The notes under the pieces: generated by a model
What the model saw: the letters and a program-made list of their open reading frames with translations, nothing else
Databases searched by the model: none
Told to the model about the DNA's origin: nothing
Assembly (NCBI RefSeq): GCF_001653135.1
Contig: NZ_BDDS01000002.1
Span: forward strand, 496,001-560,000
From: Pseudoalteromonas neustonica
Lineage (GTDB): Bacteria > Pseudomonadota > Gammaproteobacteria > Enterobacterales > Alteromonadaceae
Length of the DNA: 64,000 nucleotides
Reading direction: 5' to 3'
Part shown: one piece after another, positions 26,486 through 35,510 of the stretch
Position numbering within the stretch: position 1 is the first letter of the stretch
Layout of the letters: each line of letters begins with the position of its first letter
Made by a program: the position numbers and the translations under genes

Positions 26486-28204
26486 ATGTGCGCGCACGAG
26501 ATTGCCGAATTCATTTTAAAAGGCTTTAAAAAGCACTATTTATTATTTCAAAAAATTACAGCACAAGCCCCGCTTGCCTTTGCGCATAAAGACTGGTCTA
26601 AAATGCACGAAATTAGTCGTTTGCGGATCAGTTATTACGATGACCGAGTAAATGAAACAACGCAACAACTCAAAGACGAGTACCTAACAACACAACTTGA
26701 TGAATCGCTATGGCTTGCAACAAAGCAGCACTATCAACAGTTCTTGCTTTTTCACCCACAGGCAGAATTAGCTGAAACATTTTACAACTCTGTTTTTTGT
26801 CGATTATCTCATCGTCGTTATTTTAATAATAATTTCATTTTTGTTAAAGCCACACTCGCTGATGCCCCTGCGTTACCAATTGAAGCAGAGTATCGTAGTT
26901 ATTTTCCTGTTATTGATGGCTTAAAACCCACGATCCGTAAAATTATTGAGCAATTTGACTTTAAAGCCTCTTTTAATGACTTAGAACGCGATATTCGCTT
27001 ACTTGTTAAAGCATTTTATAAACAAGCGCCAGATACACACCACAGTGCATGGCAAATGCGTTTTGATATATTACAAACTCCCTTTTATCGTAATAAAGCC
27101 GCCTACATTGTAGGCCGTGTTGTTTCGCAAAGCGGTGTGCAGCCTTTTATTATTGCCGTTCTTCACCATGAAGATAAAGGTTTATATTTAGACGCCCTAC
27201 TCACTAAATCATCACAAATGCGGGTTATTTTTGGTTTTGCCCGTGCTTATTTTATGGTTGAAACCCATGCGCCCTCTGCATTAGTCCGTTTTTTAAATCA
27301 GCTAATGCCGAATAAAACCCTTGCTGAACTGTACAACGCGATTGGTTTTCACAAGCAAGGAAAAACCGAGTTTTACCGTGAATTTTTAACGCACCTAGAG
27401 CGCTCAAACGACGATTTTATTATCGCCCCAGGCACACCGGGAATGGTGATGATGGTATTCACGCAACCTTCTTTTGGCTACGTGTTCAAAATAATTAAAG
27501 ACAAATTTGGTGAGAGTAAGCCTTTTGGTCGTGACACTGTTCTAAAACGCTACCAATTAGTTAAAAGCCATGACCGAGTCGGCCGAATGGCTGACACCAT
27601 AGAGTATTCTAACGTCGTATTCCCACTGGCACGCTTTAACGCTACATTATTAACACAGTTAAAGGCAACAATAGGGTCATCAATGGTGATTGAGGGGGAT
27701 TTGTTGATTATAAAACACCTCTATATAGAGCGAAGAATGACACCGCTGAACTTATTTCTAGAAAGTGCCAACGAAGAAGATGCACGTACTGCCATTATCG
27801 AGTACGGGCAAGCGTTGAAAGAGATGATTGCGGTAAATATTTTCCCTGGCGACATGCTTTTGAAAAATTTTGGGGTCAGTAATCACAAGCGAATCATTTT
27901 TTACGATTACGATGAAGTCCAATATCTTACTGATATGAATTTTCGAGCCTTACCTAAACCAAAAACCTACGATGATTACTTAACTAACGAACAAAGTTAC
28001 TCTGTGGCACCCCAAGATGTCTTCCCAGAGCAATTATGCACCTTTGTAATGCCAAACCATTGTTATAAAGCGATTTTTACGCAAACGCATCCTGAATTAC
28101 TCGATGTCGAATTTTGGCAACAAGCGCAAAAAAATGTTAAAAATGGCCTTGTTAGCCACATTTATCCATACCCTAGCTCACAGCGTTTTATCCATAGTTG
28201 GTAA
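26486..28204 (+). CDS. aceK: Isocitrate dehydrogenase kinase/phosphatase
   Basis: A 572-residue AceK, which phosphorylates and dephosphorylates isocitrate dehydrogenase to direct carbon into the glyoxylate bypass. N-terminal regulatory and C-terminal kinase parts are both present: the ATP loop is APGTPGMVMMVF, with VFKIIKDKFG next, and kinase-like residues in GDMLLKNFGV and IIFYDYDEVQYLTD. It is not next to aceB/aceA here. A LysR gene follows after 15 bp. Confidence 0.96.
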   Translation: MCAHEIAEFILKGFKKHYLLFQKITAQAPLAFAHKDWSKMHEISRLRISYYDDRVNETTQQLKDEYLTTQLDESLWLATKQHYQQFLLFHPQAELAETFYNSVFCRLSHRRYFNNNFIFVKATLADAPALPIEAEYRSYFPVIDGLKPTIRKIIEQFDFKASFNDLERDIRLLVKAFYKQAPDTHHSAWQMRFDILQTPFYRNKAAYIVGRVVSQSGVQPFIIAVLHHEDKGLYLDALLTKSSQMRVIFGFARAYFMVETHAPSALVRFLNQLMPNKTLAELYNAIGFHKQGKTEFYREFLTHLERSNDDFIIAPGTPGMVMMVFTQPSFGYVFKIIKDKFGESKPFGRDTVLKRYQLVKSHDRVGRMADTIEYSNVVFPLARFNATLLTQLKATIGSSMVIEGDLLIIKHLYIERRMTPLNLFLESANEEDARTAIIEYGQALKEMIAVNIFPGDMLLKNFGVSNHKRIIFYDYDEVQYLTDMNFRALPKPKTYDDYLTNEQSYSVAPQDVFPEQLCTFVMPNHCYKAIFTQTHPELLDVEFWQQAQKNVKNGLVSHIYPYPSSQRFIHSW

Positions 28205-28219
28205 ACGAAAGGACACACA

Positions 28220-29158
28220 ATGAACATCAGCAAAATAGACTTAAATTTACTTGTTTATTTGGATACGTTATTACGCGAATGTAATGTTACGCGTGCCGCA
28301 AACCAACTGAGCATCACACAGCCTGCAATGAGCAATGGCCTAAAACGCTTACGTAACTTATTTAACGACCCCATTTTAGTTCGCACAAGTGACGGTATGG
28401 TACCCACAGAGCGAGCGCTTGAATTACAGCCAGTGATCCGCGGTATATTAATGACACTCGAAGAGACACTTGCTCCTAACCGCGAGTTTGAAGCCAGCCA
28501 AAGTAAACGCGTGTTTCGTATTATGGCTAGTGATTACGCAGCCAGTACACTTGCGCCTAAGCTACTCAGTAAGCTGCATACAGAAGCACCTGACACCACT
28601 TTAGACATTTTGACTCCAAGCGATGTAACCTTTCATGATGTTGAAAATGGTAAGGTCGATATGGCGATCAATCGTTTTGAAAATTTACCGCAATCGTTTC
28701 ATCATAAACGTATATGGAAAGATAGCTTTTGTTGTTTAGTTAAGGCTGACAACCCGATAATTGAAAGTTTTAGTCTAGATAGTTATTTAAAAGCACGGCA
28801 TATTTGGGTAAGTAAAACAGGCTTTGGTGTGGGTGTTGGCATGGATCCTAAAGATGTGCAAAAACTGGGCTGGGTAGATGAAGCACTCGCCCACTTTGGT
28901 AAGCATCGTAGCATTGCCACTTTTACACGTAATTATCATGTCGCAATTCATTTAGCAAAAGAGCAAAACTTAGTCGCTACATTACCCTCAAAGGCCGCCA
29001 ATATTTATTTAGATGACCCAGGTTTAAAGATCCTCGATCCTCCTTTCCCAATTCCACCTTTTGAGTTAGATATGATCTGGAGCCCGTTACTGCACAGAGA
29101 CGCAAGTCATATTTGGTTAAGGCAAAAAGTAGCTGAAGTTGCTGATGAGTTAAAGTAA
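28220..29158 (+). CDS. LysR family transcriptional regulator
   Basis: A 312-residue regulator. The N-terminal winged helix (DLNLLVYLDTLLRECNVTRAANQL.., SQPAMSNGLKRLR type) and NodD/LeuO-like opening are typical. The effector domain fills residues about 90-300. Only 15 bp separate it from aceK, so it is likely co-transcribed, but its targets cannot be read from the sequence. Possible roles include control of aceK or distant genes. Confidence 0.85.
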   Translation: MNISKIDLNLLVYLDTLLRECNVTRAANQLSITQPAMSNGLKRLRNLFNDPILVRTSDGMVPTERALELQPVIRGILMTLEETLAPNREFEASQSKRVFRIMASDYAASTLAPKLLSKLHTEAPDTTLDILTPSDVTFHDVENGKVDMAINRFENLPQSFHHKRIWKDSFCCLVKADNPIIESFSLDSYLKARHIWVSKTGFGVGVGMDPKDVQKLGWVDEALAHFGKHRSIATFTRNYHVAIHLAKEQNLVATLPSKAANIYLDDPGLKILDPPFPIPPFELDMIWSPLLHRDASHIWLRQKVAEVADELK

Positions 29159-29328
29159 CAGTCTTACATACTCCTGTGTAAAATTTGCTTACGTCTATTT
29201 CTAAGTGAGTCTGATAAATTTAAATAACGCTTTAAAATCAGACGTATAACACAAACAAAATAATGGAATGACCATTGCTTTAAGTTAATTGAACTTTAAT
29301 ATTCATTTAACTTAAAGAGGTCAACATT

Positions 29329-29772
29329 ATGAATACCCATCAAGGAACAGAAGTAAATCATATCACTGACATTATCCAAGTAATGAACAGCGGCATCGAT
29401 TTTTATGAAAAAGCTCAGGAGAAAGTTCAAGATCCTGCCATAGGTGCACTTTTTCAACGTATGATCGACGCACGTAAAGTGAGCATTGAAAGCTTACAAC
29501 CTTACGCTATTAATGAACAAGGTGAACGAGAAGATGGCTCCTCTTTTGCTGTTGAAGCTCGCCGTGCTTACACCGCGCTTATTACTAAGTTCAGCTCAAA
29601 TAACGACCAAACCTACGTTAAAGAGCTAGAAGAAGTAGAAGACAAAACACTCGAAGAAATAAAGTCAGCCATGCAAAAACCACAGCCACATGATTGCGAA
29701 GCTGCATTATCAAAAGTACTGTTAACAATGCAAAGCTGCCATACAGAAATGAGCCGTATGCAAAAGCATTAA
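29329..29772 (+). CDS. PA2169-family four-helix-bundle protein (DUF2383)
   Basis: A 147-residue ferritin-like helical protein. VNHITDIIQVMNSGIDFYEKAQEKV, LFQRMIDARKVSIESLQPY, and a C-terminal helix with CHTEMSRMQ match the PA2169/DUF2383 group. Relatives are stress- or stationary-phase proteins; metal binding has been suggested, not proven here. It has its own leader with an inverted repeat (CTTTAAGTTAA at 29278 and TTAACTTAAAG at 29307) next to its GAGG site, and its own terminator. Confidence 0.82.
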   Translation: MNTHQGTEVNHITDIIQVMNSGIDFYEKAQEKVQDPAIGALFQRMIDARKVSIESLQPYAINEQGEREDGSSFAVEARRAYTALITKFSSNNDQTYVKELEEVEDKTLEEIKSAMQKPQPHDCEAALSKVLLTMQSCHTEMSRMQKH

Positions 29773-29787
29773 TCAAACTTGTTATAC

Positions 29788-29816
29788 AAAGCCCAGTGTT
29801 CACGCTGGGCTTTTTT
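29788..29816 (+). terminator. Terminator after DUF2383 gene
   Basis: AAAGCCCAG and CTGGGCTTT form a 9-bp stem with an 8-base loop, followed by a T-run. Confidence 0.9.
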
Positions 29817-29988
29817 ATGCCCGCATAAAATTAACCTTTATAACAATGCAGCGCAAAGAATTAATAAAAATAAAATATTTATTTAACCACAGCTCATTTT
29901 CACTCTACTAGTCTTACTAATAGGTACCTAATACCGCTGTGGCGCCGCAGCATTTATTTAAACTTAATAAATATAATAAGGTTCCATT

Positions 29989-30384
29989 ATGAGAAATAAA
30001 CAACATGTAAAACAAAATAACGCCGAGGCAGATATGACGCCCATGCTTGATATTGTGTTTATATTATTAATTTTTTTTATTGTTACAACTTCATTTGTTA
30101 AACCCGTAGGTATTGAGTTACAACGCCCTGTAGATAACCCTCAAATAGATAAGCAATCTAAAAATGCGCGCTTCACCATTGACCAAAGTAATGCGGTATA
30201 TTTTTCCGGACGGTTAATTGATTTAGACCAAGTTGCAACTAATCTCGCCATGTTCGCAGCCAAATATGAAATTACTACCGTACAAATTGCCGCGAACGAA
30301 AACAGTACACATCAAACATTAGTGACCGTAATGAATAATATTAAAGACTATAATAATTACCCTATAGCACTCACCTCCCACTAA
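29989..30384 (+). CDS. exbD: ExbD/TolR family biopolymer transport protein
   Basis: A 131-residue ExbD-type protein. A short cytoplasmic start (EADMTPMLDIVF) leads into one membrane helix, with the proton-path Asp in MLDIVFILLIFFIVTTSF, then a periplasmic domain. ExbD works with ExbB and TonB to energise outer-membrane receptors. No exbB or tonB is adjacent, so it must use partners from elsewhere. It stands alone before a terminator, upstream of a TonB-dependent receptor gene, which suggests but does not prove a dedicated link. Confidence 0.87.
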   Translation: MRNKQHVKQNNAEADMTPMLDIVFILLIFFIVTTSFVKPVGIELQRPVDNPQIDKQSKNARFTIDQSNAVYFSGRLIDLDQVATNLAMFAAKYEITTVQIAANENSTHQTLVTVMNNIKDYNNYPIALTSH

Positions 30385-30391
30385 AAACTAT

Positions 30392-30414
30392 AAAAGGGCC
30401 TTTCGGCCCTTTTT
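30392..30414 (+). terminator. Terminator after exbD
   Basis: AAAGGGCC and GGCCCTTT form an 8-bp stem with a TTTC loop and a T-run. It separates exbD from the phosphonate genes. Confidence 0.9.
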
Positions 30415-30477
30415 CATAAATAAATCTTTTCGTCACATGTTTGTAAAGATAGCCGTTTATTATTAGCTTTAACAATG

Positions 30478-30491
30478 CTGGTCTAGACCAG
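30478..30491. promoter_or_regulatory. Operator palindrome before AEP receptor gene
   Basis: CTGGTCTAGACCAG is a perfect 14-bp palindrome, 28 bp before the receptor ATG. It matches the TGGTCTAGACCA type of site known for HutC-subfamily GntR regulators such as DasR. A close copy precedes phnW (38983-39000), so the UTRA-domain GntR protein encoded at 37142 is the likely binder. Confidence 0.75.
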
Positions 30492-30519
30492 ATATTTTAA
30501 ACTTGAGGCTGAACTAATA

Positions 30520-33336
30520 ATGAAACGACATGCAATAGCAACGGCAATATTACTAAGTACCAGTGCATTACTTGTTACCCATAATACAGTTGCTCAAAAC
30601 GCAACATTTGTAGGTACAATTAAAGATAACAAAACACATTTATCAGGTGCGTTAATTAGCATTGTAGGCACTGATAAAAGTACGGTTACCAACTATCAAG
30701 GCCAATTTGAACTACCTAAGCTTGATGCGGGTAGTTATCAATTAAAAGTATCTTACTTAGGGTATCAACCTTATTTAATTGATATAAATATTGCAGAAGA
30801 TGAGGTAAAAAAACTAAAACCAATCACCCTCTTCGCAGTAACAAACGATAATGCTATTGAAGAAATTATTGCCGTAGGACACATTCAACGTGGTGAAATG
30901 GCCGCTGCAAATAACCAAAAAAATGCTAAAAGCATTAAAAATATTATTTCTGCAGATGGGATTGGTAAACTCCCCGACCGAAATGCTGCTGAGGCTGTGC
31001 AACGTATCCCAGGTGTATCAATTGAGCGAGATCAAGGCGAAGGTCGCTTTGTTGCCGTTCGCGGTTTACCAGCACAGTGGAGCTCTGCAAGTATAAATGG
31101 CGATCGTTTACCTACCGCCGAGGAAGAAACCACCAGCCGCGCCACTGCATTTGACTTTTTCCCTAGTGAACTCATCGAGTTTGTCGAAGTATCTAAAGCG
31201 CTTACACCTGATATTGAAGGCGATGCGATTGGCGGCAACGTAAACTTTGTAACCAAAAAAGCACCCGATGATTTTATATTTAATACCAATTTTGCTATTG
31301 GCCAAAATGAGTTAGCTGATGGTACAAATTACTCAGCTAATGTGCTTTACGGAGATAGACTCCTTGATGACAAGTTAGGGTTCTTAATTAATGCGACCGC
31401 TTGGCAACGAGATTGGGCCACTGATAACTATGAACCTCGTCGCGGTAATGACGGCTTAGGTATTTATCGATTAGAGCTACGTGATTACACGGGTACACGC
31501 GAAACCTATGGCCTTAATGGTGCTATTGAATATCAGTTAGAGCAAGGAACTTTAAGTGCTACAGCTATGTATGGCACACTAATAGATGATGAAACGCATT
31601 ACAAACACCGCATGCGCTTTGATAAAAACCGCGCAGAAGTACAACATATCCGAAATGAATTAATTACTGAAATGACCGGTTTCGAGATTGCTGGTGAGCA
31701 CTACTTCGGTTACGACAAAACCCTTTCATGGAAACTCTCTAGTTACGAAAACGAGTTTCGTTATGGTGATACGCCTAATACCGATGACAACAGCTATTTT
31801 GTCGTGCGATTTGATCAAAAAGATGTCGGCTATCAAGGGCTAGAAGACCGTGGAACGGGTAAAAATTATGCCTATAACACGGTTGATAACGGCAGCGATC
31901 CTTGGAATGCAATCAGTAATCACTTACCCAATGGGTTTTCATTCGATCCCAGTAAAGCAAAGCTCTCTTGGGTAGAGCTTTATAAAGTATTCGTTAACGA
32001 AAAAGATAAAATTGTCGCCAGCACAGATTTTGAATGGCAACTAGACAGCGATTTAATATTAAAAGTAGGTGCTAAATATCGTGATAAAGAACGCGTAGCG
32101 CGTTTTAGTGATGAGTTTTACGCATGGGATGAAGCTCAGTATGGCCTAGCACCTACGTTAAGTGACTTTAGTTTATCAAACCAACCAGGCAGAAATGACT
32201 ACTTAAATGAGCTAAATGTTGACTATCAAAGTCAATTTTCGCAGGTTGCCGCAACTGATTCTTTGGCACAATTTTGGAATAAAAATAAAGAAAAATTTGT
32301 ACTTGATAAGAGTGAGTCTGCTTTAATCGAAAATGGCGGTGCACTTGGTCGTAATTTTGATGTGAGTGAACAGCACGCATCGTTATACGCAATGGCAACT
32401 TATACCTTTAATAGCCAGTGGGAAATGTTAGGTGGATTACGGTTAACACAAACCGATACGAAAGTTGACGGTTACCTGTATTTAGCTGACGAGGATAAAG
32501 TCATCCCTAGCAGCGCAAGTAACGATTATCTCTCTGTGTTACCAGCATTGCACCTTACCTATCATTTTGATGAGCAAACAAACTATCGCTTAGCGTTAAC
32601 TCGCTCATTTTCTCGTCCTGATTTTGGCTCCCTTACCCCTGGCGCAACTTATTTAGAAGCAGAAAACGAACTTGTTACTGGTAATCCAGAACTTGATCCT
32701 ACTTATTCAAATAATCTCGACTTTATGGCTGAGTACTTTTTTGAAAGAGTCGGTTTAATTTCTGCGGGGGTGTTCTACAAAGATATCAGCGACCCTATTT
32801 TTCAAAGTAGCTCAATGGGTAAGTTTGGCAACAAAAGTAGCGTCAATATTATTCGCCCAGAAAATGGGGATAGCGCGTGGCTTGCTGGAGTTGAAATGGC
32901 TTTTAATCGTGACTTAGCCTTTATTAACCCTGCTTTGGAAAGTGTGGGCGTTATGCTCAATGCTACATTTATGGATTCACAAATGAGCATCCCAGGCAGA
33001 ACCGACAAGGTCGCGATTTCACGCCAAGCCGATAACTTATATAACTTTACCTTGTACTACGATGATTCATTTTTTGCTGCGCGAATTGCGCTTAACTATA
33101 AAGGCGAATATATCGAAGAGCATGGCAGCAACTCACAGTCTGATAGCTATTATGGCGATAACACCAGTGTTGATTTTACTACGTCATATCAGCTTAACGA
33201 TAATGCATTAGTTTATTTAGAGTTAAACAATCTAACTAACGAGCCACTTAAATATTACTTAGGCGATGAGAGTCGCCCTCTGCAAGTCGAATATTACGGT
33301 GTGCGTGGCATGATTGGCATTAATTACCAATTCTGA
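30520..33336 (+). CDS. TonB-dependent receptor of the AEP cluster
   Basis: A 938-residue outer-membrane receptor. After a signal peptide (to about residue 26) comes a carboxypeptidase-like regulatory domain (about 30-115, FVGTIKDNKTHLSGALISI), then the plug (IPGVSIERDQGEGRFVAVRGL) and a beta-barrel ending in an aromatic residue (YQF). It resembles the large Xanthomonas/Caulobacter-type receptors. It starts the plus-strand group receptor-MFS-phnX-oxidoreductase, under a GTCTAGAC palindrome shared with phnW. Uptake of 2-aminoethylphosphonate or a larger phosphonate conjugate is therefore inferred from context. The sequence alone does not show the ligand. Confidence 0.85.
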   Translation: MKRHAIATAILLSTSALLVTHNTVAQNATFVGTIKDNKTHLSGALISIVGTDKSTVTNYQGQFELPKLDAGSYQLKVSYLGYQPYLIDINIAEDEVKKLKPITLFAVTNDNAIEEIIAVGHIQRGEMAAANNQKNAKSIKNIISADGIGKLPDRNAAEAVQRIPGVSIERDQGEGRFVAVRGLPAQWSSASINGDRLPTAEEETTSRATAFDFFPSELIEFVEVSKALTPDIEGDAIGGNVNFVTKKAPDDFIFNTNFAIGQNELADGTNYSANVLYGDRLLDDKLGFLINATAWQRDWATDNYEPRRGNDGLGIYRLELRDYTGTRETYGLNGAIEYQLEQGTLSATAMYGTLIDDETHYKHRMRFDKNRAEVQHIRNELITEMTGFEIAGEHYFGYDKTLSWKLSSYENEFRYGDTPNTDDNSYFVVRFDQKDVGYQGLEDRGTGKNYAYNTVDNGSDPWNAISNHLPNGFSFDPSKAKLSWVELYKVFVNEKDKIVASTDFEWQLDSDLILKVGAKYRDKERVARFSDEFYAWDEAQYGLAPTLSDFSLSNQPGRNDYLNELNVDYQSQFSQVAATDSLAQFWNKNKEKFVLDKSESALIENGGALGRNFDVSEQHASLYAMATYTFNSQWEMLGGLRLTQTDTKVDGYLYLADEDKVIPSSASNDYLSVLPALHLTYHFDEQTNYRLALTRSFSRPDFGSLTPGATYLEAENELVTGNPELDPTYSNNLDFMAEYFFERVGLISAGVFYKDISDPIFQSSSMGKFGNKSSVNIIRPENGDSAWLAGVEMAFNRDLAFINPALESVGVMLNATFMDSQMSIPGRTDKVAISRQADNLYNFTLYYDDSFFAARIALNYKGEYIEEHGSNSQSDSYYGDNTSVDFTTSYQLNDNALVYLELNNLTNEPLKYYLGDESRPLQVEYYGVRGMIGINYQF

Positions 33337-33381
33337 TCACTTCTATGTTGTGCGGGGCTGTGCCCCGCAAAGGATTGCTTT

Positions 33382-34692
33382 ATGTTTACTCAACCACAAT
33401 GGCTAAAACGTGCTCACGGTATTGGCTTTGTTTTATTCGCCGCCAGCTCTGCGTTTATGACTTACTTTTGTATGTACGCTTTTCGAAAGCCCTTTACTGC
33501 AAATAGTTATACCGAGTTTGACGATCCGAGCTGGCAAGTCAGCTTTAAAATAGCTTTAATTCTTTCACAAGTTTTAGGCTATCTATGCGCTAAGTTTATA
33601 GGCGTTAAGGTCATTGCAGAAATGCGTCACCAACAACGCGGTCTAGCGATCATTGCCATGATCGCGGGTGCCGAATTATCGCTGATTTTATTTGCCATCA
33701 CACCGGTTGGTTTTAATATTGTCTGGCTGTTTTTTAACGGTTTATCGCTTGGCATGATTTGGGGAATTGTGTTTAGTTTTTTAGAAGGCAGGCGCACCTC
33801 TGAAATTCTTGGTGCGGTGCTCAGTGTTACCTTTATTCTCGCCTCTGGTTTAGTCAGAAGTGTTGGCAAATGGCTAATTGACACTTTAAATGTACCTGAA
33901 CTGTGGATACCTGCTGCAACCGGCGCGCTTTTTTTGCCGATACTATTACTGAGTGTTAAATGTTTAACATTATTACCTGATCCAACCTTGGCAGATCAGC
34001 AAGCCCGTCAACAGCGCTTACCTATGGATGCCAAAGCACGCTGGCAGTTTTTTAAACGTTATTGGTTTGGTATCAGCACTTTGATATTGAGCTTTTTACT
34101 CTTTACAGGCTTTCGTGATTTTCGTGACAACTTTGCAGCGGAAATATGGCAAGCACTGGGGTACGGGCAAGAGCCTGCTATTTTTGCTTATGCGGGGATC
34201 CGTATGGCACTCATCGTACTAATCGCTTTGGGCGCAATGGTACTGGTGAAAAATAATAAAACCGCATTTTACGTTAATCATGCATTTATATTATTTGGCG
34301 CTTGCTTACTTATAAGCAGCACTTTGGCTTTTGAAAGCCAATTACTTAGCGCCAAAGCTTGGATGGTGTTACTCGGTGCAGGCCTTTATATTAGCTACAT
34401 CCCCTATAACTGCTTCTTATTTGATCGAATGATTTCTGCCGTTGGTTCAACAGCTAACGCAGGGTTTTTAATATATCTAGCCGACTCTGCTGGCTATTTA
34501 GGCTCTGTGGGCATTTTACTCTATCGTACCTTTGTAATGCCTGAAATCAGTTGGCTGAACTTCTTTATTACCGCCAGTTACTGGGTCGGCACTGTGGCTG
34601 GCTTTTTAGTACTGTGCTCATTAAGTTACTTTTCAATTCGTTTATCTACACAAAAAACATCTGCGCCAGCATTGGCCTCTATAAATATTTAA
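33382..34692 (+). CDS. MFS transporter, DUF5690-like, putative phosphonate carrier
   Basis: A 436-residue membrane protein with about 12 hydrophobic segments and an MFS-like layout. RKPFTANSY after the first helix and FRDFRDNFAAEIW in the central part recall the DUF5690 group. It lies 45 bp after the receptor and 8 bp before phnX. Import of 2-aminoethylphosphonate or a related compound across the inner membrane is inferred from this position; no ABC transporter for phosphonate is present in the window. Confidence 0.78.
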   Translation: MFTQPQWLKRAHGIGFVLFAASSAFMTYFCMYAFRKPFTANSYTEFDDPSWQVSFKIALILSQVLGYLCAKFIGVKVIAEMRHQQRGLAIIAMIAGAELSLILFAITPVGFNIVWLFFNGLSLGMIWGIVFSFLEGRRTSEILGAVLSVTFILASGLVRSVGKWLIDTLNVPELWIPAATGALFLPILLLSVKCLTLLPDPTLADQQARQQRLPMDAKARWQFFKRYWFGISTLILSFLLFTGFRDFRDNFAAEIWQALGYGQEPAIFAYAGIRMALIVLIALGAMVLVKNNKTAFYVNHAFILFGACLLISSTLAFESQLLSAKAWMVLLGAGLYISYIPYNCFLFDRMISAVGSTANAGFLIYLADSAGYLGSVGILLYRTFVMPEISWLNFFITASYWVGTVAGFLVLCSLSYFSIRLSTQKTSAPALASINI

Positions 34693-34700
34693 GGAACATT

Positions 34701-35510
34701 ATGACAAAGTTAGAAGCACTCATTTTAGATTGGGCCGGCACGGTTGTTGATCATGGCTCAGTTGCTCCAACCACCATTTTTGTTGAAGCATTTAAAACCG
34801 CGTTTAATTTCGAAATCAGTTTACAAGAAGCGCGCATTCCAATGGGCATGGGTAAATGGGATCACATCGCAACATTAGGATCTCTTGCTGATATTAAAGC
34901 GCGTTGGCAAACGCAGTTTGGTGCGCCTATGAGTAATGACCAAATTGATCATATTTACGAGACTTTTATGCCATTACAAAAAGCCAAAGTCGCTGAGCGA
35001 GCAATGCCAATCGCAGGGGTATTACCGGTGTTAAATCGCTTAAAGCAACAAGGTTTGAAAATAGGCAGTTGCTCAGGTTATCCTCGCCAAGTTATGGATA
35101 TATTAGAAGTTGCGGCGGCTGAATATGGTTATAAACCCGATCACAGCGTGGGCAGCGATGAATTATCAGCGGGATCTCGTCCAGGTCCTTGGATGGCCCT
35201 TGAAAATGTAAATGTATTGGGGATCAGCAATGTCGCACATTGCGTTAAAGTCGATGACTCAGCACCTGGAATTGCAGAAGGCTTAAACGCCGGAATGTGG
35301 ACAGTCGGCGTTGCATTAACAGGCAATGCAGTGGGCCTAACAGAGTCACAATGGCAAGCATGTTCACAAACCGAACAAGATGAACTTACTCGTACAGCCT
35401 ACCAACAACTTTATTACAGTGGCGCACATTACGTGATTGATTCACTCGCTGATATTGAGCCTATTCTTATGCAAATTGAAGCAAGACTTGCACGTGGAGA
35501 GCGCCCTTAA
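34701..35510 (+). CDS. phnX: Phosphonoacetaldehyde hydrolase
   Basis: A 269-residue HAD enzyme that cleaves phosphonoacetaldehyde to acetaldehyde and phosphate. Nucleophile Asp10 is in LILDWAGTVVDHGS, the Schiff-base lysine is Lys52 in PMGMGKWDHI, and the C-proximal acidic motif is VKVDDSAPGIAEG. The start at 34701 has AAGGAAC in front; an open extension to 34551 would lie inside the MFS gene. It completes the AEP pathway begun by PhnW. Its stop overlaps the next start (TAATG). Confidence 0.95.
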   Translation: MTKLEALILDWAGTVVDHGSVAPTTIFVEAFKTAFNFEISLQEARIPMGMGKWDHIATLGSLADIKARWQTQFGAPMSNDQIDHIYETFMPLQKAKVAERAMPIAGVLPVLNRLKQQGLKIGSCSGYPRQVMDILEVAAAEYGYKPDHSVGSDELSAGSRPGPWMALENVNVLGISNVAHCVKVDDSAPGIAEGLNAGMWTVGVALTGNAVGLTESQWQACSQTEQDELTRTAYQQLYYSGAHYVIDSLADIEPILMQIEARLARGERP

